64,000 nt of DNA, from contig JAMJFZ010001133.1 in NCBI GenBank assembly GCA_026225945.1, positions 19,535,001-19,599,000 on the forward strand, in the 5' to 3' direction. The notes beneath the pieces are model-generated. The model had not been told where the DNA came from, did no database searches, and saw nothing but the letters and a program-made list of their open reading frames with translations. This DNA comes from Cricetomys ansorgei (taxonomy: Eukaryota > Chordata > Mammalia > Rodentia > Nesomyidae). This document shows, in pieces, positions 44,143 to 56,320 of this stretch; within the stretch, counting starts at the first letter, position 1, and each line of letters begins with the position of its first letter. Made by a program: the position numbers and the translations under genes.

Positions 44143-44891
44143 CACTTTCTTAAACAAAGGCAAGCAAAACATTGGCTCAAGTCTTGACTGGTTTAATTCG
44201 AGCTACACAAATACATTACAGAACATGGACTTGAGAAGAGATACCCAATAACACACATTGTCCTGCTTCCAACGGAAAGTTATTATGACATCAGGAACTT
44301 CAACAGCACAGAGAATGATAATTGCCTGAACTGTACTTTGTTTGCACTGAATTATAGTCATGATTTTCCCCTTTGATTATGTGTGCAACAAGTTTTCCAG
44401 ATTTTGGCATGTTAAAACTTGCACCATTGTACTTTTGTATTTGAAAGGGAGTTTAATGAGGCACAGGAATCTAAGTTCAAAACCACATCCTCCCGTATGT
44501 CTAACTTTATCGCTCCGCTGATTCCAACTACAAAATTCCACTGTATTGTTGGCATTAAAAAGGCAAATATTTGGGAGTTTTCTTTTTTAAATAGTTGAAC
44601 TTCTGTCATTGAAAAAAACTAGATTTTTAAAACTTCGGATTAACTAAAATTTTCTATATGAATGTTGAACATTTATTTTCCGTTTTATCTGAGTATGTAG
44701 AGAATCTGTTTTTAAAATTCTCTTCTTGTAGTAATGGTTATTTTTTTAATCTTGGAAATGTGCATATAATCAAGTTTTTATTGTTTTAATCTTATTCTTT
44801 CCTTGTGAAACTTCTGTACTCAGACCTGCTAGATATATTCTCATAAATTATTCATTAAACTTTTTTCTCTTTGTAGATTTACTTATAAGAG
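44143..44891. other. 0.75 kb unclassified
   Basis: AT-rich; nothing recognised. Confidence 0.4.
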
Positions 44892-45105
44892 CAGCAATTT
44901 TGGGTCCCAACCCCTTTGGGGACTGAAGGACTCTTTCACAGGGGTCTCCATGAGCATCTGCATAGCAAATATTCGCATTACAATTCATAACAGTAGCAAA
45001 ATTACCATAGTGAAGTAGCAACAAAAATAATTGTATGTGTGGGGTCACCACGACATAAGGGATTGTATTAAAAGGTTGCGGTGTTAGGAAGGTTGAGAAC
45101 CACTG
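44892..45105 (-). mobile_element. URR1-type hAT-Charlie MITE
   Basis: Right end GGAAGGTTGAGAACCACTG is the exact reverse of the URR1 terminal inverted repeat. Internal 'TTACAATTCATAACAGTAGC' and 'AAAATTACCATAGTGAAGTA' also match. The left terminal repeat is decayed. Non-autonomous, no transposase. A plus-strand copy is at 57165-57387. Confidence 0.88.
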
Positions 45106-45187
45106 CTTTGGAGTCTGGGATACATCCTCCCTTTTATTAAGGGTCTGGGTCACACATCTCTGATAAATCCAACAAATTTATTTAATT

Positions 45188-45533
45188 GTGTGTTTGTTAG
45201 TTTTTGTCAACTTGACACAAACTAGATTTATCTGGAATGAGGGAACCTTAGTTTAGGAAATTCTTCCATCAGATCGGCCTGTGGGCAACTGGTTGATGTG
45301 GGAGGGCCCGCACTACACGGTGGTGTAAGAAAGCTGGCTGAAGGTAAGACTAGAAACAAGTGAATAAGCTTCAGTTCTCCACAGGCTCTACTTCAGATTC
45401 TGCCTCCAGCTTCCTGTCCTGACTTCCTTCAGGAGTGGACTGTTACCCGGAAGCATAAGAAGAATAAACCCTTTCCTCTCCAATTTGCTTTTGGTCATGA
45501 TGTTAATCACAGGAACAGAAACAAGCTAGGACA
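45188..45533 (+). mobile_element. LTR-like rodent repeat, family B
   Basis: 'TTTGTCAACTTGACACAAAC', 'CATCAGATCGGCCTGTGGGC', 'GAAGAATAAACCCTTTCCTC' (AATAAA 45463-45468), ending AGAAACAAGCTAGGACA. Near full length. The TG..CA ends and poly(A) signal 70 bp from the end suggest a MaLR-like LTR. Reverse copies: 10223-10641, 24044-24465. Confidence 0.75.
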
Positions 45534-45689
45534 ATGTGACATTTCTGACAAAAAAAATGTACTTTTCTTTCATAGTTTGATTTTCCACGTTATTCTTTAT
45601 CATCCATACGTATGCCTCCCGATTTAGCAGTCTCAGGCTTCAGTTTCCCATTTGAATTGTCAAGTGAAGGGCTTGCACAATGCACAGAT

Positions 45690-45840
45690 GCAGAGTTCTT
45701 TACATATCGTTAATCTCATTAGCCTTGCTCATGCACAGGAGGTTTGTTTTTTATTAGCTCTGCAAATATGAAGGTGTGCTCTTTGGTGTGCTCTTCCTTA
45801 GATCACAAAGAAAGGAAGTATTCTCCCACATATATCCTGA
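45690..45840 (-). mobile_element. MIR SINE
   Basis: 'GAGTTCTTTACATATCGTTA', 'ATCTCATTAGCCTTGCTCAT', 'AGGAGGTTTG' and 'GATCACAAAGAAAGGAAG' follow reversed MIR order (CTTTACATATATTAACTCATT..CAAGGTCACACAG). Old mammalian repeat. Confidence 0.6.
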
Positions 45841-46284
45841 TGCTCTGAAAGTGAGTGCTCCATTTGTTTATCTCTAGAATAAAGTGGAAACTTTCTCTCA
45901 TTTTTGTGGTTTCAGGGCTCTGCACTTACGGAGCAGGTGAGTAGATTTATATTGCTCATGTAATAAAAATCTCCAGTCTTGTGTGCATTTGCTGCAGGCG
46001 TGTGTGTCCTTCTAGACAGCATTGCCGCCTGTTAGTCCTTTTGTAGTCACCCTTTCCCACCCAATTAAAATCCCTTTTATATTGTATATTGTGTATTAAA
46101 TTCTGACATAATTGTTTCTGATTATGTACTGTATCTGATATTCTTCTCTATTTTTATTTATCGTTCAAGGGTAATATTTAAATCACTATAATTTCAAAAT
46201 TATTTTAGTATAGGAACTGATTTTTAATGTATTTCTAGACTATACTGGCATTCTTATAAAGACAAACATGAAAAACTACCTGAA
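45841..46284. other. 0.45 kb unclassified
   Basis: No features recognised. Confidence 0.4.
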
Positions 46285-46285
46285 A

Positions 46286-46620
46286 CGGGTCAGCAAGCTA
46301 GCTTAGCCGGCAGAGGCATTTGCCGAAAAGCCTGATGACTTGGTTCAAACTCCACAATCCATGTAGTAGAAGGAGAGAACTGACTCCCTCAAGTTTCTTC
46401 TGCTCCATATACCTGTGCTATGGCACGCACACTACAGCACGTGTAACACACACGTACACACACACACTACAGCACGTGTAACACACACACACACATACAA
46501 ACACACACACACACACTACAGCACACACACACACACACACACACAAGCAATCAGCTCTGAAAACACACACACACGTGTGCACACACACAAACACACAAGC
46601 AATCAGCCCTGAAAACTTAT
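46286..46620 (+). mobile_element. B4-type SINE with CA-rich tail
   Basis: 'GGTCAGCAAGCTAGCTTAGC', 'GGCATTTGCCGAAAAGCCTG', 'GTAGAAGGAGAGAACTGACT', then 'GTGCTATGGCACGCACACTA' and a long CA tail. Within the tail GCAATCAGC(T/C)CTGAAAAC occurs twice (46544 and 46599), as does CACTACAGCACGTGTAAC. Confidence 0.8.
46438..46595. repeat. (CA)n with duplicated spacers
   Basis: CA runs separated by repeated spacers CTACAGCACGTGTAAC and AGCAATCAGC, showing local duplication of tail segments. Confidence 0.9.
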
Positions 46621-47284
46621 AAAATAAAAACATTAAAAAGAATTAAGTTTTGCAGTTAAAAAAGAAATTTGAATTAGTAATACTAGGTGACATTGAAAAA
46701 CTTAGTATATGGGAAGGAATAAGCAGAGGTAAATTGAAAATTACTCTGAATGCTTTATATCCTTGAAACTTTTCTGACACTGTACATCAGGTTTGTAAAG
46801 TTGTTAGTGGAAAATACATTTTAATACAAAATTAGTTTTGAAAAGAACACAGATGAGAAAATGGTACAGCAAATAAAAAAGCAAAAGATAAGGCTGAAAA
46901 ACAAATAGTTAACGACCAGATTAAAAACAGCTAATCAGAGTGATAGTTAACTGGTATTACAAGTGTATAATATTTTAAATCTGTTGTAAAAAAACTAAAA
47001 TTAAAAAATTTGAACTCATGCAATATCTTTGTAGAATAACCCATGGTGACATTAATCATGTGGTAACAATAACTAACTTTTCCTGTGGTAAACAATAAAT
47101 ACTAAAATGCGGAAAATAAAATGAACAATAGAGTTTACTTATAGAAAGTGTTCTTCGTGACCTTGAACTAACGGGAGAAAACGCATAGACACATGCGGAA
47201 AGTCAGAAATTACTCAGGGCAGACTTCACGCATACAAGTAGAAAGTGACAGAGTGAACTCTGTGCTTACAGAGACTTATTCTTA
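46621..47284. other. 0.66 kb unclassified, AT-rich
   Basis: No features recognised. Confidence 0.4.
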
Positions 47285-47512
47285 AATTTACTTTTGGATT
47301 TGCTTTGTTTGTATGTATGAGTGATTTGTCGGCACCCATGGCTGTGTATTACATTCATGTCTGGTGCCTGCAGAGGTCAGAAGGGCATTGCATTCTCTGG
47401 AACTAGAGTCATGGATGGTCACCAGTTACCACGTGGGTGCTGGGAACAAACACAGGTCTGCTACAAGAGCATCAAGTACTCTAAACTGCAAGCCTTCTCT
47501 CCAGCCCCCATA
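47285..47512 (-). mobile_element. B3-type SINE
   Basis: 'GCCTGCAGAGGTCAGAAGGG', 'CTCTGGAACTAGAGTCATGG', 'CACGTGGGTGCTGGGAACAA' and 'CTTCTCTCCAGCCCC' are reversed B3 landmarks. Confidence 0.85.
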
Positions 47513-47744
47513 AAGGAATTCTTAATGTGATGCTCAAAAGATTTTCAACTAGGAAAAACAAATGAAATGCTAAAAATACTTGGGTAGAACACAAGAAGTT
47601 TGGAAAAGGGAAATTAAGAAATGAAAAAAAAGAAGAGTACAATTAGAAATTTAAAAAATAAAGTGATAGATTTTGGTCCTAAAACTAGTCATTATATTAA
47701 ATAAAATTGGTTTTAAATTACAAATTAAAATAGATACCTAAAAG

Positions 47745-48405
47745 GGATTTCTCCATCAAATCCCTCCCCTTGAGGTTCAAGGAACCCTACGAAAGAGAAT
47801 GCAAGAGCCAGAGGGCATGGAAGACACCAAAGAAAAGAGGCTTTCTAAACACAGCCGGACTGGTAAACATAGGAACTCACAGAGACCGTGGCAGCAGGCC
47901 CAGGGCCTGCATCTACACCCAATAGGGGCCTAGAGCTGAAAGGAGAAGTGGGCACCCCCTCCAACCCAGAAGTTATCTCCAACTGATAACCACTAACAAA
48001 TGGAAATCAGTTTTCGCCAAGTAGTCTCACTGCAGTGTAAGGAACTCCTCTTTAAGGTAGACCCCATGTCCCCATTTTTTATTTTTTTGCTTTACAAGTT
48101 CTTAAGGGATTCCTGTGTATATGAAAATGTATATCTCTGTGTCTGCATGTGTTTCTTATGATTTTTCTTTGACTCTTTCTCTTCTGTTTGCTTTTTCTAT
48201 TCCAGTTTGTTTGCCTATGTTTTATCTTATTTTGTTTTATTATTGCTGTTCAGATGCTTGTTTGTTTTCAAAATGGAGGCAGAAAAGGTGTGAATTGGCA
48301 TGGGAGGGGAGATTCAGAAGACCTTGGAAGAGTTAGGAGTTGGAAAAGTGTAATCGGAATATGTCATACAAAAAGTTTATTTTCAATAATTTAAAACCAG
48401 TAGGG
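47745..48405 (+). mobile_element. L1 3' UTR (second type) with tail
   Basis: 'CCCTCCCCTTGAGGTTCAAG', 'GCATGGAAGACACCAAAGAA', 'GGGGCCTAGAGCTGAAAGGA', 'CAGAAGTTATCTCCAACTGA', the T-rich half, then 'ATGGAGGCAGAAAAGGTGTG' and 'GTGTAATCGGAATATGTCAT'. Parallel to 39355-40300 but without the B1. Confidence 0.85.
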
Positions 48406-48514
48406 AAACAATAGATACTGAGAGATGAATTTTAAATATGTGACCAAACAGTATGCTATCTCTAAGTAACTCATTTTAGACATAATACTATACATAGCTG
48501 AAATAAAAGCAACA

Positions 48515-48645
48515 GGAACTCTCAGGAGGCAGAGGAAAGTGGATTTCTATGAGTTCAAGGCCAACCTGGTCTACATAATAAGCTGTGGCCAGTCACAGCT
48601 ACATAGAAAGACCCTATCTCAAACCAAAACAAAACAAAAAACATA
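48515..48645 (+). mobile_element. B1 SINE, 5'-truncated
   Basis: 'GGAGGCAGAGGAAAGTGGAT', 'TGAGTTCAAGGCCAACCTGG', 'CTACATAGAAAGACCCTATC' and an AAAC-rich tail. Confidence 0.85.
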
Positions 48646-48884
48646 TCCCCCAGGAGAGAAAGCAGGAATGAGTAGAGTATGAGACAGAGATATTTTCAGA
48701 ACAATGACAATTTCAATTGTTAGAGACAGAGAAATAACATGATGATACAGTGCTGAATTAAGTGAAACATACAGCAATTATAAATACATATAAGTTATCA
48801 TCCAAGATGCAAAGTATATAAAGTAATCTGGCAGAATTCAAAAGAAGACTTTAGGTCATGAGAGCAGAAGGATTCGTACTAGAA

Positions 48885-49115
48885 GATGAAGAACTTGCAG
48901 GCGCGAGTTCTTTCTCCTGCCAGGTGGGGACCAGGCTTATTGATCTGTGCCTTCCTGCTTTCTGCCATGTGGAAACACAGCAGAATGATGCTCTTCCAGA
49001 CATCAGGACCTAGCACTTCGATTTGGACTTTCCAGCCTCCAGTGAGAAAGTGTTTGTTTTCTGGTAATTACTGTCTGTGATATTTCTTATAGCAGTACAA
49101 AATGTTTGGGAAACC
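48885..49115 (+). mobile_element. MLT1-like MaLR LTR
   Basis: 'CTGCCATGTGGAAACACAGC', 'GATTTGGACTTTCCAGCCTC', 'CAGTGAGAAAGTGTTTGTTT' and 'TTCTTATAGCAGTACAAAAT' match the 3' half of MLT1-type LTRs (CCATGTGAGGACACAGC..GGACTTCCCAGCCTCCAGAACTG..). Solo and incomplete. Confidence 0.6.
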
Positions 49116-49431
49116 CCAGAAGAAGAAACTTTGTATTTAATACTCTTGCTTAAATGTTGAATGCATGCTTGTTTCATTTCTGCAATAGCTTATCACTCAT
49201 TAACTACAAATACAAAAGTTGTTAATAAACACATGCATTCAATATTACATTCATGCTGAAGTTTACTTCCTTAATATACCTGATGTATGCTATCTCCAAC
49301 AATGCCTTAAGTTTATGGAAGATAACTACATACCAATACGGAACCGGATATTATAAAACTGGTTTTAGAAATGATAACTGAAGATGCTTTCTAGAGATTA
49401 ACAAGCTAATCCATTAGAAAAGTGTTGTGTG

Positions 49432-49745
49432 GTTGGAAGGATCTCTCAATGGGCAAAATGCCTGTCTTTGTAAGCTTGAGGACCTGTTTGCCTCAGACTC
49501 CCATAAAACCCAGATGTGGAAGAGCACCTCAGTATCACCATATCTGGTGAGAGGGGAGACAGGTTCCTGGAGCCCTCGGGCACCAATCTAGCAGAAACAA
49601 TGAGCTCCAGATTTTGTGCAAGACCCTGCCCCAAAAAGTTAAAGTGAAGAGTGATAGATACCGATAGTTGACATTGATCTCTGTTCCCACATCAAGGTGC
49701 CCTCACATACATGTACTCTCTCACACACAGACACACACAAACTGT
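49432..49745 (+). mobile_element. RSINE1/B4-type SINE
   Basis: 'GGAAGGATCTCTCAATGGGC', 'CTTGAGGACCTGTTTGCCTC', 'GAGCTCCAGATTTTGTGCAA' and 'GACCCTGCCCCAAAAAGTTA', then a CA-rich end. Confidence 0.7.
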
Positions 49746-51593
49746 TATATTTAGAAAATGTCTTAATGTAAAAAGCACTAGCAATTTTCCTTTCTTTTTT
49801 GGATAAGATACTGTCACACACTTATTATATTTCTTTGCATTTTGAGATTTTTGTTAAGCTTCTTCATTTTGAAACGATTTGTCATTAGCAATAAAACTTT
49901 GGAAGAACTTTTCTATTCCTTACTGCGTTCTACTATGATTGCAGAATTCCTGTCAAGAAACCTATTTTCACCCCCTTTTAAAGGTGATAAAAATAAATTT
50001 TCTTGTCATAAAAATAACACTACGGCTAATGAATTGTAGCTTCCAGATACCATGAATAATCCATTGTGAGGTTTTAGAACTTCATTTCCACATACCTTAC
50101 ATCTTCCATCATGGAACCTAATTGTTTGGTCACTACAGGTCCACTAAGACATGAAAATTTCAAGGTTTTTATTAATGCTAACTCCATAATTCCATGACCG
50201 ACTCAGCAAGCAGTTTGGTGCAGGACTATACTGAGTGATCGCACTTACTCTTAACTGTATGCAAAGGGCAAGAGTGTTTTTAAGATGAGAACATGTCTTT
50301 TATTTAGAGAAATCAGACTATTCAAAAACAAAGAAACAAAGACTGACGTTTCAAATGACTACAGGAGGAGAAGAAAACTCAACAAGACACCTTGCAAATC
50401 TTTTCTTCACGGTTCTGTAAGAATCACAAAACAGTTTTTTTTTTTTTTTTTTTAAAAAGAAGTGAAGTTGAGTAAGTATAGCTTGAACACTGAGACGGAT
50501 GGTATTGTCACTGTTATTTTCCCAACAAAACAAGCAGTAACTTCGTAGAACACATGCCAAGACAGGTTTAGCAAAGTCAAAGTCAAATTTCATTTTGGGA
50601 AAATAGAAATATTTTCAAATCTCTGAGTCCTTTTGTTACTCCTTTAACCATATTGTGTTATTTGTGCTTTTTCATGTCACAGGTCTTTCTGCCACAGCCT
50701 CTTTTCAGCTCCCCGAGGGCTGCAGACAGAGCAGATATACCCACACCACGTTAAAGAGAAAAAGAAGAAATAAACCTAAGACTTCCCTTGACTTTTCATT
50801 CTGAACCCAACATGCTTTGCATCTGCCTTCAGTGTGAGTGTGGAGTGTGAGCGGGATCCGCGGTGCTGAGCTCAGTCTGCAGTAGGTATACTCCAAAGAT
50901 CTGATTTGTCCTAGTCCTCTAGATCAGTCACAAACTTTCTTCACTTTTTAATTAACTGAAAGTGAGTCATACACAAAACTGTGTAACACATACTGTTGTT
51001 AATGGACTTTTAAATAAGTTATTTCTTGGTTGCTTTATCTGACATTTTAAAAAAGTATTACATATCACAGATGCTAAAGGTAATTATCCTCTTGTTGGAA
51101 TCCTAACTAAGTTATGTGAATTACAGAATTTCTTTGTGATTTCATTTCTAACTAAAATACTAAAGCCTTTGCTACTCAATTTAAGATCAGTAACTAAACT
51201 ATAATATTGTTATATTAATGATTTTAAGATATGCATTTCAGTTGCGTTAACATTTATTAACCTTGTGGTGTATCAGAATAGGGTAATTCATAAGGAAATA
51301 TTAAACAGTGAACACATGTCTATTGCTCTGTGCCCAAGTTTGTAGGTATTAGTTGAAGAGATTAGATATCATTATTGGCTTTATAAGTAGTGATGATTAC
51401 TTTTGAAATGTTTTATCATCAATCAACAGAATTTCTGTTTGTTTATATACTCTCCTAAATATCAAACATTGAATTTTTCATTTCTAACAGGGATGAGGAA
51501 AGTACATTGTATTTGTTACATTCGTAGAATCAGCCACCCCACAAACATCAGCCATGTTATATTCAAGCATCCCTCCTCTTATCCTCATCTGTC
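49746..51593. other. 1.85 kb without recognised repeats
   Basis: A T18 run near 50435-50452. No gene or transposon I can name; ORFs are short. Confidence 0.45.
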
Positions 51594-51688
51594 CGTGTGT
51601 GTGTGTGTGTGGGTGTCTGTGTGAGCATATGTATGTTTATGTGTGTGTACGCATGTGTGTGGTTGTGTATATATGTGAGTGTCTTGTG

Positions 51689-51720
<32 letters not shown>
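51594..51720. repeat. (TG)n array, interrupted
   Basis: About 125 bp of TG with TGTGAGC, TATG and ACGCATG interruptions. It is the tail of the minus-strand RSINE1 that follows. Confidence 0.95.
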
Positions 51721-51724
<4 letters not shown>

Positions 51725-51990
51725 CCTGGTATGCTTCTCTATGTGGAAATCAGAATTGGATATGGGTATTTTCCTTAATCCCTTCTCTACCGTATTTTTT
51801 GAGACTGGTCCTCCCAATGAACCTGGAACTTGCCAATTTGGCTAGGCTGGCTGACCAAGATTTTCCCCAGAATCCTCCTGTCTGTCCTACCAGTGCTGGA
51901 ACTGAGGATGTTCACCGCTGTGCTGCACCAGACTGCACATGGATGCTAGGGATCCCAGCTCAGTTCCCACACTTGCACAACATGGTACCT
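51721..51990 (-). mobile_element. RSINE1/B4-type SINE
   Basis: 'TTTTTTGAGACTGGTCCTCC', 'GAACCTGGAACTTGCCAATT', 'TGGCTAGGCTGGCTGACCAA' and 'GAATCCTCCTGTCTGTCCTA' follow the reversed RSINE1 middle, and 'GATGCTAGGGATCCCAGCTC' its tRNA-like side. Confidence 0.8.
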
Positions 51991-52748
51991 ACCGGTCATC
52001 TTCTGAACACCCAATCGTTATTCTTTAAAATGATTTCTAAAGATACTGATCAAGTAACACTGAAGAATAAGAATGTGCACAGGAAGATCATTTAATACTT
52101 TCAGTATATATAGTAATAGCACTACAACAAACCCCTCTCTTAGCCTCAAGTCCCTGGAGAAAAATGCAGCAACTTAGCATTTCCCTGAATGAATATGCAA
52201 AAGACAAGAGAGAGAAATTGCCTTTGCATAAAAGTAATGAGCACTGATGTTTCTAATTCATTTTAATTGTTCTGCCCGTTCCATGCCAATTTCCACAGGT
52301 GGAAGTAGGGAGGGTTTGCAGAACTGCTTAGGAAGCGACAGCTGGCTGCTCCAAACAGCTCTAAAACAGTGAGAACTTTCTTGGAATTGACTGAGAATGA
52401 TTCCTAGAAAAGTTATCATTTCAAAGTATGACATCTTATTTTAGATAAAATTTAATGAATAAACACCTACAAACAGAAATATTTCTCAAGACAAAAACGC
52501 TCCTGAAGTATAACCAAAATAAAATGGAGAAAGAAACAACAGGATTTTTGAGACACTAAACAATTCTCGTCACAAAGTCGTTCTTTCCTTTCCCTTAATA
52601 GTCAGTTTAAATAGTACCTGACATGTAGGAAATGTCCAAAAGTCGTATGCATTTTTATGGACTGAATTTTTATGTTCCTAAAAAATTTATCTGCCCTCCT
52701 TCAGTGTAACTTCATTTAGAAGTTAAGTCTTGTAGCTAGAAATTATCC
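51991..52748. other. 0.75 kb unclassified
   Basis: No features recognised. Confidence 0.4.
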
Positions 52749-52798
52749 ATCTATCTATCTATCTATCATCTATCTATCATCTCTCTCTCTCTCTCTCC
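52749..52798. repeat. (TATC)n then (CT)n
   Basis: CTATCTATC units with two TATCATC interruptions, followed by (CT)8. Confidence 0.95.
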
Positions 52799-53159
52799 AT
52801 ATATATGTATAAAACAGAAGACAATTGCTGAGGTGTAAAGCCTGAACCGCCTGGCAGAGAGTCTAGCCTCTCTCATGGACTGACCCTGAACATGTGGTCT
52901 CCGGGTAATTTATTGAGGAAAGGTATTGCCCACCAACACAAAAGTCATAATTGCTATAATGAACTTCCATAGTATACACCCCCAACCTCAAGCCATTGAC
53001 TTGACACCATTTTCAAGGTATCCCTTGACTGGTATTTAGGCTGAGGGAGGAGACCATAGAAAATTCCTCCATTAGCAATAATATAATCAAATGCTCTCAA
53101 CATGAAGATCTAAGTGGGTAAGTTAGATTTGAACAACAATTGTCAATCCATGGATATCG

Positions 53160-53400
53160 AGGAGACAATTACCAGTGCTCCAAACCAGCTTTCTTTCTGC
53201 ATTCAAGAAAGCTGCAGCCCATTCACACCCAGAAATCTGGTTCTAACAGCTGAAAAAGGTGACCTTCTGGCTGCAGCTCCCGCTGATAGATGTAGCAGCT
53301 GTTTAAAGTTCATATTACTACAGAGGAATGCATGTAGTTTTACAATATTTGAGAATAAGTTTAAATATCCACTAAAAGTTCTAGGGGATCAAAGTTATTA
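53160..53400 (+). repeat. unnamed interspersed repeat X, copy 3
   Basis: 'GGAGACAATTACCAGTGCTC', 'CAAACCAGCTTTCTTTCTGC', 'CACACCCAGAAATCTGGTTC', 'AAAGGTGACCTTCTGGCTGC' and 'GTTTAAAGTTCATATTACTA' match the reverse complement of 11960-12146. Confidence 0.75.
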
Positions 53401-55649
53401 GGTTAAAATTACATCAAAATGTCTTGGACTTCCTCTGGTCAGACTAATGTCCTTCAAAGAAACACTTGAGAACTAATGTGATCACCACATACAAGCCAAA
53501 GAGGCTTTCTAATAAGAAATCATATATATTGACCCTTCACACTGAGAGATATTAACCTCAACAACTTGAGAAAATTTATTTTTACTTCTTAATATCTCCA
53601 GATCTGCAGCATTTGCCACCTTGAGAAATTTCATTCCATAACTTCCATATTGGTTCTATAATTTCTCATCTGAGAATTATCTCATTTTATGACTTCTTAC
53701 ATATGCTCTTCAAAACTTGAGGCCAAGAATATTAATGTCCTCTAGTGGAAGAGTTCTAGAAGGATAGCTTTACAAAGCAGGAGCAATCTTGACCTAGACT
53801 AGTGAAGAAACAAACAAACAAACAAACAAAACCCAATCTCTTAGGTTTATTTCTCACTAATCAACTTATATTTATTGAACATTCCTATATGTTAGGTATT
53901 GTTTAGATAGAAATAGATGTAAATTGAAGTACATTTAAATCCCAATCCACAAAATGTCAGACTAAGAAAATGAAGAGTGGACTAAAGAAGAAAAAGATTC
54001 ACTTGCCAGGGGAACTTTGCATAAAATGTGAATGTTCAATATAAATTATGTCATGTTGGATATTTGTTGGCATTAGCAGATAGGAAAAAGAACCACATAA
54101 AATGGACATGGTGTTTAAAGAGCATTAATGAGAGAGTCAGCACTAAACAATTGACTAATGTACCTGTCTTTAGACTTATGTAGATTTATATGTCTGCCCC
54201 CACCTCCATCTCTGATACTACAGTCTATATTTTATCTGTAGAAGTAGAGCTAAAGAGTGGGTTAATCCTATTTATAACAAACGGGGGCATGCAAGATAGA
54301 CAAGAAAATCTGTGTGAATTTCCTGAAATAAATTAGGAAACACCTACACTCAATTAGTGTCAGCTATCCACCCTACCATCCATAACATCCATCTGCCAAT
54401 CCCATGTGTTAATTGTTGGAAGTTAATTCATAAATTGTTTTTAACAAGTGATTCCTCATTTGTAAGTAAAACACATACTTATTTACATGCATCCACACTT
54501 AGAGGGTGAGCAGTAGAGAGGCACATCTAGTACCAACATTATCAACTCTTGGCTGGCTTGGTTTAAAATATTCCTCTTCTTTCATATACTTAAATGGTGT
54601 TTTCATAGAACAAACATTCAGAAACTTTGAAATTAAAAAGCTCCTTTCCCCAGTGTTTAGACTATTCAACTGTGTGATTGGGCTCCTTATTTGTATCTGA
54701 TAGCCTTATCACTCCAGGTTTCTAATCTAATTAACACACTTAATATACAGGTTTTGTTCTTTATTTCATTCAGTTTTGCATAGAGAGCTCTAACTAGATT
54801 ATCCCTTTATGTGTGAAACTGAGATCGGCAGTCAGCTGTATTAGGAAACACTGGATTGATCACAAAAAGGGTTTTGGTTTTTGACCCTAATAATCTTCAC
54901 TATTATAATAAGATACTATGGATTTTGAATCTTTATGGTTAGACTCCTCTTAGAGATAGAGATATTAGGGGTGTTCTTTTCTTAAGGAGTATACATGGGG
55001 ACGAATTCATGGAGTCTCTCTTACTTCCAGTTAGTTTCTCCGGTTAGCACACCCAGTGTAAATGAGCCCAAACATTCTGGTGGAATTCCACACCACGTTA
55101 TTGTTCCTTACATACGGTAGCAGTATATAAGATAAAAACCCTCTTCTTAGGTTTCATAATAAGTGGGCTCTATTTAGTAAATGATCGCCATCCTCTTACT
55201 GTTAAAATATCATTTGTTCAGCTGAACGATGTTCCCCAAGACAGGAAACAGCCACCATCTCATTCAACTGCACGAACCCTCAAATCAGGAACCTGAGGCT
55301 AATAGCTATAATAGTTATAGTTCAGAATCTGTAGGAAGAAATGCTTTCTTAGCGTACAGTTCAGAAATACTGGACATATAAGAAAACAGGAAATGTTGCC
55401 TCAGAGTAAACAAAAAAGGCAGTGAAGAGACCAGTCTGAAACATTTCCCACCTATAACAGCAGATTGATATTTTAAAGCAATTATTGTAGCCATAGTCAT
55501 TATAGTAACAGCAAATATAATTCCACTAACAAATAAAATATCTTTGAAGGGAAGTATAAACTATAAAGCATAAATAGATTTAAGTTTAAATTATAATTTA
55601 TAAATTATAAAATTAATTTGTAAGTTTAACGACATATTAGAAAGACAAA
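53401..55649. other. 2.25 kb mostly unclassified
   Basis: Contains (AAAC)5 at 53805-53831. 'TTATATTTATTGAACATTCC' near 53866 is faintly L2-like but too short to call. No genes recognised. Confidence 0.45.
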
Positions 55650-56320
55650 AGTAGAAATCCAACAACAGAACAATAGGTGAAGCAATAAAAGGGACAAGGA
55701 GAAAACAAAAGCATCTAGAAAACAAGCTAGCAACAAAGCCTTAGGGACTGTGGGAAAATATAAAGAGATGCACTGTAAATGTACATGCAAGGGTAGTCCC
55801 AGATGGGTAAAATAAAGAGAAAGGGATTCAATTTATCTAGAGAGATGATGATTAAATTTTTCAAAATTTTATCTAAAAAGTTACTTATTTTAACTTAATG
55901 AACTGAATGAAGATATTTTCGATGGGAGTATGTCTACAGCACATTGGGAAACATCCAAGAATGCAGAGAAACCCATAAAGTAAACGTGAAGTGCTCTGCA
56001 AAGTGGAAAAACTATGTAAATGTATACTGATTTTATATCAGTGATGAATGCTAGAGGCAAGAAAAATATCCTGAAAGTCATGAGAGAAAAATAAATAACC
56101 CTAATAACACAAACAAAAACAACTCATAAGTTATTTTATACTCAGGGAAAAAAACGAATCAGAATACCTTTTTAGATAAAACTAAGAGTGTTTACCACAA
56201 GCAGATTTGCAATTCAGATATTAAATAAATTTATAGAAGCTGAAAGAAGATTCCTCTAAATGGAAACTAATTTAGGAAAAAGCGATCACCAGAAATGTCA
56301 GATACATGAATATTGTTGGA
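55650..56320 (+). mobile_element. HAL1/L1M-like LINE relic
   Basis: 'CATCCAAGAATGCAGAGAAA', 'CCTGAAAGTCATGAGAGAAA', 'AATAAATAACCCTAATAACA', 'GAATCAGAATACCTTTTTAG' and 'GCTGAAAGAAGATTCCTCTA' keep the order of old mammalian L1/HAL1 ORF1-region sequence. Many stops; no frame survives. Confidence 0.5.

Noticed and set aside
53866..53900. L2 3'-end motif
   Set aside because: A 30-base resemblance only; no flanking support.
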